Assembly: GCA_017934745.1 (NCBI GenBank)
Contig: JAGBIY010000011.1
Span: forward strand, 1-64,000
Length of the DNA: 64,000 nt
Direction of reading: 5' to 3'
Source: Treponema sp.
GTDB taxonomy: Bacteria; Spirochaetota; Spirochaetia; Treponematales; Treponemataceae
Shown: piece after piece, positions 1-9,000 of the stretch
Layout of the letters: every line of letters begins with the position of its first letter
How positions within the stretch are numbered: position 1 is the stretch's first letter
Notes under the pieces: model-generated
The model's input: the letters and a program-made list of their open reading frames with translations, nothing else
Told to the model about the DNA's origin: nothing
Database searches by the model: none
Made by a program: the position numbers and the translations under genes

Positions 1-3000
1 GAGTGCATTTCTTCGAGCTTCGTTCCGAGGATTTCCCGGTCTTCCGCGAGCTTCGTTCCGAGTTCGGCCGTCATCGCGTTGATTTTTCCGAGGAGTTCCG
101 CGCGCCTCTCTTCGGCCAGTCCATCGTTCTCGCTCACCGCTTTCTCAAGCTCGCTCCTTATCCTCTCCACGCTCTCGGCGAGTCCGCCCTCGGCTTCCCT
201 TATCCTCTCCGCGAATTCGCTTTCGAGTCCGCCCAGCCGCTCTTTCGTTCCGCTCTCTATTCCGCCAAGCCTCTCGTCGGTCTCGCTTCCGAACGACTCC
301 ATCCTTCCTGACAGCTCGGCCTTCATCGCCTCGAACCTCTCGTCCGCTCCTGTCTCCAGCGCGCCGAGCCGTCTTTCCGTGTCGACTTCGAGTTTTCCGA
401 GCCGCTCGTTCGATTCGCTTCCGAACGCGTCCATTCTCTCAGAAAGCTCGCCTTGCATAGCGGAAATCTTCGTCTCGAAATCGCTCTTCGCGCTGTCGGC
501 TGCGGAATTCGCGTTCGACAATGCCGACTCAAGCAAATGCTGAATTTCGTCTGTCTTGATGCTCAACTCGCCTTCGACTTCGACGATGCGAGAAAGTATT
601 GCATCCTGAATCTCGTGCATACGCGACTTGAAAGAACCGTCGATTCCGACAGCAAGCTCCGAGGCGGCCGAAATGGAATTCTGAAGGGACGACTGAACGC
701 TCTCGATTCTAGAAGATATGTCTGATTGGATTTTCTCCAGTCTCGCGGCATCCTCGCCCGTCTTCTTCTGCACGGCATCAATCCGGGCCGAAATGTCATT
801 CTGGATTCCAGAGATTCTCGCGTTGGAGCCTTCCTCGATGCTTTCGATTTTTCCAGAAAGTCTGCTCTGAACCTCGTCGATTCTCGTGTTCGAACCGGTC
901 TCCACGCCCTCGATTTTTCCAGAAAGCTCCGTCTCCATATTTGAGATTTTCTCAAGAAGCTCCTTCTTCGTAGATTCCGCTATCGATGTAGACCCGGAAA
1001 CGGCCTGCGCCAAATCGTCCTGAATCTTTCTCACGCTTGCTGAAAGAGCAGATTCGGCATCGCTCATCTTCTTGGAAAGGTCGTCCTTCACGTTCTGCAG
1101 GCGAACCGCGAACGCATCGTGGAGCGTCTCCGCAAGTGAATTCGCCCCTTCCGACTTGGAATTGAGATCGTCAGTTATCTTCAAGAATTTCTCGTTTGAA
1201 TCACGCGCAATCTGTCCGATTGTCTCGCTCAAGACGTTTTCGATGTCGGCGACCTTTGAATCGGCTTCGTCTTCAATCTGGTTCACGACCTGCGACAATG
1301 TATTTTTGAGGCTGTCTATCTGCTCTTCCGAACCGTTCTTGAGTATGTCGATTTTTCCGGCAAGCTCATTCTGAACAGCGTCAATCTTGGCCTTGGTGCC
1401 GCTTTCGAGAGTTCCGACCCTCACAGTGAAATTTCCGTCCATGGCTTCGATTTTAGCGTCGGTCTCGTTCTGGAGCTTCTCGATTTTTCCAGAAATATCG
1501 TCCGTCCTTTTGTTCAAGTCAGACTCAAGCTCAAGGATTTTCTTCGAGAATTCCTCGTGGGCGGATTCAGCCACGGAATTCGCTCCGAAAATGGCCTCGT
1601 CAAGCTCCTTCTGGATTGTCTCCGCCTTCTCGCCGATATCGTTCTCGACAGTGGAAATCTTCGACAAAAGTTCGTCCTTCACGTTCTGGATGCGGACGGT
1701 GAACGCGCCCTGCAGATTCGAGGCAGTCTCGTTCGCATCGGAAAGTGCGCTCTCAAGCTCGGTCTCGAACGAAACGAGTTTGTTCTGCGTATCGTTGATT
1801 GAGCCGTCAAGTTCAGTTTGGAGATTCGATATCTTCTGGCGTATGATTTGCTCGATATCTGAAAGCTTCTCGTCGAATGAGAGGCGGAGTTCGTCCGCGA
1901 ATGAGGAAGCGTCGTTTTCGACGTCTGATATGCGGGATGCGATTTCGTTCTGGGCGATATCGATTTTGATGTTCGAATCGCTCTGAATCGTGTCGATTTT
2001 TGCAGAAAGCTCGTTCAAGAGACTGTCGATTTTCTCGTCCAGCTCGCCGTGCACACTCCGCACCTTCTCGTTGAATTCGCTCTGCAGCTCGTTCGCGACG
2101 GTCTCGTTTCCTTCGGCGCGCGCCCTTATTTCGGAATCGATTGTGTCGAATTTCTCCCTGAGTTCGCTTTCAATCCGGGAGATTTTCTCTTCATTCTCTC
2201 CGCTGACTTTTACGAGACTCTCGTCGATTTTCGATGAGAGGGAAGCCTGAGCGTCGTCGATTTTTACGGTTATGTCGCTCTGGAGATTTTCGACCTTCTT
2301 CTGGAATTCATCCTGCGCGTTCGAAGCGAGCAGAGATGCGCCGGAAATGGCCACCGCAAGCTCGTCCTCGATGGAGCCGATTTTCGAGTCCAAATCGTCC
2401 CTGATGTTCTGGATTTTCAAATCCAAAGCGTCCTGCAGATTTGCGGCGGCGGAAGCGTTGTCCAGAGCCTTCTTTGAAAGATCGTCCGATACGCTTTCGA
2501 GTCTGGAATTGATTTCTTCTTTTATATTGTTGATTTTCTCGTCGATGTCGGCGGTCATCGCGCCAACGGATTTCTTCACATCGGCGGCAAGACGCACAGA
2601 AAAGTTCTCGGATTCGGACGCGGCGCTCTCAAGGTCGCCTTTGACGCTCTCAAGCCTGCTGGTGAATTCCTTGATGATTCCGTCCGTAATCGAAGACGCA
2701 CCGCCAGTCTTCTCGTCGATTTCCGCGCGCAGTTTTTCGATTCTGCCCTCGAAATCAACCTCAATCTCGCTGATTCCGCCCTCAAGCGTTTCGACACGCT
2801 TACCAAGCGCGTTTTCGATGTCGGCGATTTTCGCGGCGGTGTCGTCCTTGAGCCGTGAGATTCTTCCATTGATTGCAGACTCTATGTCGTCCGCGATTGT
2901 TCCGATGTCGTTCTCAAGAGTCCTTATGCGGCTCGTCAAATTCTCGTTGAGAGAATCGATTCTGCCCTCGGTGTCGCTTTCGAGTGCGTCGACACGGCTT

Positions 3001-6000
3001 GCGATGGCGTCGAGCCTGCTGTCGGTTGTCGCCTCGATTTCGTCGACCTTGGCGTTCGTCTCGTCCTCAAGCGAAGAAACCTTGTCTTCGAGAGTGTTCT
3101 TGGCGTTCTCAACCTGCGCCACGGCCTCGCTCTGGATTTCATCGATTCTGAGGGAAAGGTCGTGGAAAATCATCTCGATTTTGTCGCCCGCCCTGCTGTC
3201 GAACTGCTGAACCTTGTCGTCAGTGTTCGCCACAAGCTCGTCGAGTCTCCTTTTGAGTTCTTCGGACACAGCGGCAAGCGACTCCTGCGTCGTCGAAAGC
3301 TTGCTTGAGAGAGTCTCCTCGGCGATTTTCAGCCTTGAATCGAAAGCCGACTGAAGCTCGTTCGCCACGGAAGCGGAACCTTCGTACTTGGCGTTGAGTT
3401 CGTCCTGAATTCCTGAAATTTTGGCGGAGGCTTCTTCCTCGACTCCACCGATTTTCACGGAAAGTACGTTCTTTATTTCGTCGATTTTGTCGTTGAACTC
3501 GTTCTGCAGGTTTTCTGCGATGGAAACGGCCTCGGAAATTCCGATTTCGACATTCTCCATCTTCTTTTCGAGATTTTCCTTCGCGCTCTCGATGCCGGTA
3601 TCGATTCCGCTCTTTACTTCATCGATTTTTTCCGAAGACTCGCCCTTTATCGTGCTGATTTTCGCGTCCAGCTCGTCCTTCACGGTCGCGATTCTTCCGT
3701 TCGTCTCGTCTCCGAAAGTCACGATTCTGCTCTTTGAATCGTCCTCAACGTCCTTGATTTTCGACGAAAGCTCGGCCGCGGTCTCGCTTATCTTCGACTC
3801 GATGGACTCGTGCATCTTGGCGATTTTCTCGTCAACACCGGAAACGGCTCCGTCCAAGTCGGAATTTATGGAAGACATCCTGTCGCTGAATTCTACATGG
3901 GCGTTGTCGAGAAGATTGTTGAATTCATCCTTCACGTTCTGGACTTTCACGAGGAACGCGTCCCTCAAAGTCTCGGCGGCGGAATTGGCGCCGCGCGTGC
4001 GCTCCTGAAGCTCGTTCGAGATGGCATCGAGCCTTGCTTCTATTTCCTCGCGGACAAACTGGATTTTCTCGTTCACATCCGTCGAGAGATTGTCCACGGA
4101 AGCCTTGACCTCGTCGGTGACTTTCGCGGAAAGGCTGTGCGCGCCCTCGATTCTCTCCGAAAGCTCGTCGGAAATGTTCGCAAACCGTCCGCGCATGGTC
4201 TCCTGCACAGACACGAAGCTGTCCTCGGCCGCCTTTCGCATTCCGGCGACCATCTCCGAGAGTCCTGACTCGACTTTCGCGATTTTCTCGTTGATTTCCG
4301 AAGCGGAATTCTCGATTTTCGCGGACGCAGACGCCTCCACTGTCTTGAGCCTCTCGTCGAGGGAAGTCTCAAGCTCGCCGATTTTCCTGTCGGAAGCGTT
4401 TCCGACAATCTCGATTTTCGCGAAGAGATTCTCCTGCATCGCGGACACGGTCTTCTCGAATTCGCTCTGGACGTTCTCCGACCTGGCAGAGATGTTCGAT
4501 ACGGCCGTCCCCAAATCGCTCTCAAGCTCACGGATTCTCTCGTTGAGTCCGCTCTCAAGCTCGCCGATTCTCTCGTCGAATTCGCGCTGGAGTTTTTCCG
4601 CGACAGTCGTGGTGCCCCCGATTTTCGAGTCGAGGGCCTCTTTCACCGCGTCTATTTTCTCGTCCGCGCCCGCAACGGTCTTTCCGAGGTCTTCTTCTAT
4701 GGTAGAGATTTTCTTCTCCAAATCGTCCTGCACGTTCTGGACCCGTATGTCGAAGACCTTCTGGAGGTTGTCGGCCATTCCGGCGGCGGACAATGCCTTC
4801 GAGCCGATTTCCTGCTTCACGCCGTCCAATCTCTTTGAGAAGTCGTCGCGCATGTTTTCGAGTTTCAGTTCGTATGCGGTCTGCAAGTCCTTCACGATTC
4901 CCGCAACGCTCTCGTTTCCGCTCCTGATTCTCTCGTTTATCTGCTCGAAGAGCGCGTTCACTTCGTCGTACTTTCCAGCCAATTCCGAAGAGGCAATGCC
5001 GATTTTCTCGTCGAATTCATTGCGCATAGCGTCGACGGATTTCTCGATGTCAAGCTTGGTGACGGCGAACTTCGATGAAAGAGAATCGACAGTCTTGCCG
5101 AATTCGTCCTTCGCGGATGCGATTTTCTCGTCCGAGTCCTTCTTGAGCGCGTCCACAGTCGCCTCGATGTCCATCTGTGTCACCGCGACTTTTGAGGAGA
5201 GGCTGTCGACGGCTTTTCCAAGCTCGCCATGAACAGTGTCGATTCGACCGGAAAGTTCTCCGCTGACGATTCCGATTCTCTCGTCGACATTTCTTTCGAG
5301 ATTTCCGATTCTCTCGTCCGTCTCGATTCCGAATTTTCCGATTCTCTCGTCCGCATCCGAAATTGCGTTTTCGAGGTCGCTTCTTATCGAGTCGATTTTT
5401 GAAGACAGCTCGACCTGAGCGTTCTGGATTTGGGTTTCGATGTTGTCGCTTATCGTGTCGTGGATTCTTTCGATTTCCTCGACCGCAGAATTCTCGGCCT
5501 CCGAAATTCTGCTTTCAAGACCGCCCTCCATCTCATCGATTCTGCTGTCGAATTTTCCCTGGAGAGTCTCGGCGATTGACTGCGCGCCTGAAAGCTTCTC
5601 GTCAAGCTCGCTCTTTATTCCAGCGATTCTCTCGTCGGCGCCCATTATCGACTCTTCCAAATCGCGCTGAATCGCTCCGATTCTCTCGGCCAAATCGTCC
5701 TGCACGCCCTTGATTATGGAACCGAAATCATCCTGCACGTCCAAAGCAAGGGCATTCGCGCCCTCCGCCTTTTCTGAAAGCTCGGAGGCAATCTCCTCGA
5801 TTTTTCTGCCAAGCTCGTCGCGCACTGTGTCGAGTCGCGCGTCGAACACCGCCTGCAGCTGCTTCGCCACATCGTTCGCATTCGATGTTTTCGCGGCAAG
5901 CTCGCCCCTGACAGACTTGAGGGTCTCGTCGAATTTCTCCTGCACCTCGTCGACTGCCTTTTTCGTCTCGTCGCTCTTGCTTTCGATGTCCTTTCTGAAC

Positions 6001-9000
6001 GCTTCAATCTGCCTGTCAAAATTCCTGGTGGACTCGGCGGCGGCGTTCTGCACGTCAAGCGCCTTCGTGTCGATGTCGCTTTTGATTTGCGCAAGCTTCT
6101 CGTCGAATTTTTTGTGGTACTCGTCGGAAATCCTCTTGGAGTCGAGAGATTTTTCCCCGATGTCCTCTTTGTATTTCCTGAACGCGTCTTCTATCTCACG
6201 CTTCGCTTCCTCGGCGATTCTCTTGACATCGGAGGCCTTCGCGCCAATGTCGTCCTTCGCGCCGAGAAGCGCCGCGTCCAGCTCCGTCCTTGCGTTGTCA
6301 AGCTCGCCCTGCACGCTCGCGGTCTTGGACTCGATTTCCTTCCTGATTTCGGACATTTTGGAATCGAATTTTCTGAGGGATTCGTCGGACGCGCTCTGCA
6401 CATCGAACGCCTTGTCGTCGAGAACGACCTTGAACCCTGAAAGCTTGTCGTCGAATTCTTTTTGCGCTTCGTCCGCCAAACTCTTGACAGTGCTAGCGCG
6501 GACGCTTATGTCTACGCGGGCGTTCTGGAGCTTGTCATCGAAATCGCGCTTGGCGTCGTCGGTGGCGTTCTCGACCTCGCTGGCCTTCGTGTTGATTTCG
6601 GTTTTGAGTTCCGAAAGCCTTTCGTCGAATTTCTTGTAGGACTCCTCGGCGGCGTTCAAAATCTCGAACGCCTTCTCGTCAAGGCCGTTCCTTATCTGGG
6701 TGAGTTTCTCGTTGAATTGGTACTCGGACTCCTCGACCGTGTTCTGGATGTCCTGCGTTGACTCGTTGAGCCTGCTCCTTATCTTGGCGAGTCGCTCGTC
6801 GAATTCGTTCTCCGAATCGGAAAGCGTCGCCTGCGCGTCGAACGAGCGGGAATTCAGCTCGGCCTTTATCTCCTCGATTTTGGCCTTGAAATTCTCATAC
6901 GATTCAAGAGCGTTCTCGTTCATCTCCTCGACACGGGCGTTCATTGAGTTCTCAACCTCGTCCGCGCGCTCGTTGAATTCGCCCTGAACGATGTCGATTC
7001 TCGTGTTGACGACTTCCTGCACGTTCTTGAGCCTGTCGTTCGTGGAATTCTCAAGAGAGTTGAACCTGGCGTTCATGTCGTTCTGGAATTCGTTCGTCTT
7101 GTCCTCGATTTCGCTTCTGAGGGAACCGACTTTCGTGTCCAAATCGCCCTGAACGGAGTCCACAAGCTGTTCTATGCTGTCCTCGACCCCCTGGATTCTT
7201 GAGCCGACAGTGTTCTGTATGCGCTCGACTTTTTCTGACATGTCGTCCTGCAGATTCTGCACGGCCGCGTTCATGTCCTCCGAAGCCTTCGAAGCGGAAG
7301 CGGAAGCGTCCTGGTATGACTTCTTGATGTTCCTGCCGAGTTCCTCGAACTGTTTGTTGAAGTTCTCGTTCATCGTGCGCAGGCTCAAGTCGAAAGAGCT
7401 TCTGAGTGTGTTGGAGATGGATCTCGCGCCTACGAGCGAATCGTCCATGTCGAGTTTTATGGTTCCGATTTTCTCGCCCACGTCTTTTTCCAGGTTCGAG
7501 ACCCTCTCGCCCACCGTCTTGTCCACGATGTCGATTTTCGTGTTCATCTCGGATTCAAGCGTGTCGAGTTTCGAGTTGATGCCCTCTTTCACGCCGTCAA
7601 TCTGCTCGTATGTCGAATCGACTTTCGCGTTGAGATTCTCGATTTGCTCGCCAACCTTGCTTTCCATCGAGGATACGCGGCCGTCGATTGAGTTGAGTCT
7701 TCCGTCCACGTTGTCCGTTATGCTGTCGATTCTGCTGTTCACGCCGCTGTCGAGGTTTTCGACGCGTTCGTTCATGGCGCGCTCGTAGTCGTCCACGACT
7801 GAATCCACATCGTTCTTCACATCGTCGATGCGCTTTTCAAGAGAAGATTCGTATTCGTCGACGCGAGAGCTGATGTCGTCCTGTACGCCCTCGATTCTCG
7901 CTGTCGTCTCGTTCTCGTACGAATCGATTTTCGAATCGACATCGCCCTTGAAAGAGTCCATGCGCTCCGAAAGCTCGTTTCCGAAACCCCTCATGCGCTC
8001 GTTCGCGTCGTTCTGGAACTCGCCGAGTCTGGAATCGACTTCGCTCTTGAAAGAATCGATTCTCGCTTCCGTCGCATTCTGCAAAGAGTCCATGCGCTCG
8101 GCGGAATTCCTCTCCACATCGTCCATTTTCGACTTCAAATCGCCGGAAAGCCCTTCCATGCGCGCGTCCAGCTCGCTTCCGACCGCATCGACCTTCTGAG
8201 AGAACTCTCCGATTCTGTTCGTGAACACGTTCGCGTAGTTGTCGAACTTGTCCGCCAAGTCGCTCTGGATTCCGGAAAGCTTGTCGGCAGCGTTCTTCTC
8301 AAGCAAGTCGAATTTTCCACTGAGGTCATCGTGCGCGGCGGAGAGTTTCTCGTTCACATTGTCCGAAAGTTCGTCCACACGCTGCATCGTCTCAAGCCCA
8401 AGCTCGCTGACAGAAGCGCGGACTTCCCCTGTCGCGTCCGCCAAGGTGGCCTTCATCTCGGAAACGCTCTCGTCGACCTTGCCCTCCAATGCGCCCAAAC
8501 GTCCCGAAACTCTGGAATCAAGCGCGTTCACGTCGTTCTGAATCGAATCGACTTTTCTTCCGACCTCGTTCTGCAGCGAATCGACCTTGGAAGCCATCTC
8601 CGTGGTGGCCTCTGCGATTTTCTCCTCGGCCGTCTCCCTTATGCGCGAAGCGACGGATTCCGCTCCCGCGGCGGCTTCCTTTATCTTGGAGTCCACGTCG
8701 CGCAAAGTCTCGTCGAGGCTGCTCTTGATTTTTCCGTGCTTTGAATCGAACTCATCCTGAATGGAAGAGACCTTCGCGCCGACATCGCTCTGCAGCTCGC
8801 TTATCCTGTCGTTCACAGTCCTGTTGAGGTTCGAGACGTTGCTGTTCAAAGCGTCCTGCAGGCTTCCGAATTCGTCGGAGACACGGTTCGACAAATCCTC
8901 GACCTTGGATTCCATGTCGGAAGAGACATTCTGGAATTTCGTGTCGATTGCGCTGAACTTTTCGTCCATGTCGCTTGAAAGATTCGTCACCTTGTCGTTC

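Noticed and set aside
2272..6639. Several 200-400 codon plus-strand open frames rich in Ser and Phe
   Set aside because: They are shadows of the giant coiled-coil gene, created by its repeated GAC/GAG/AAG-rich codons.
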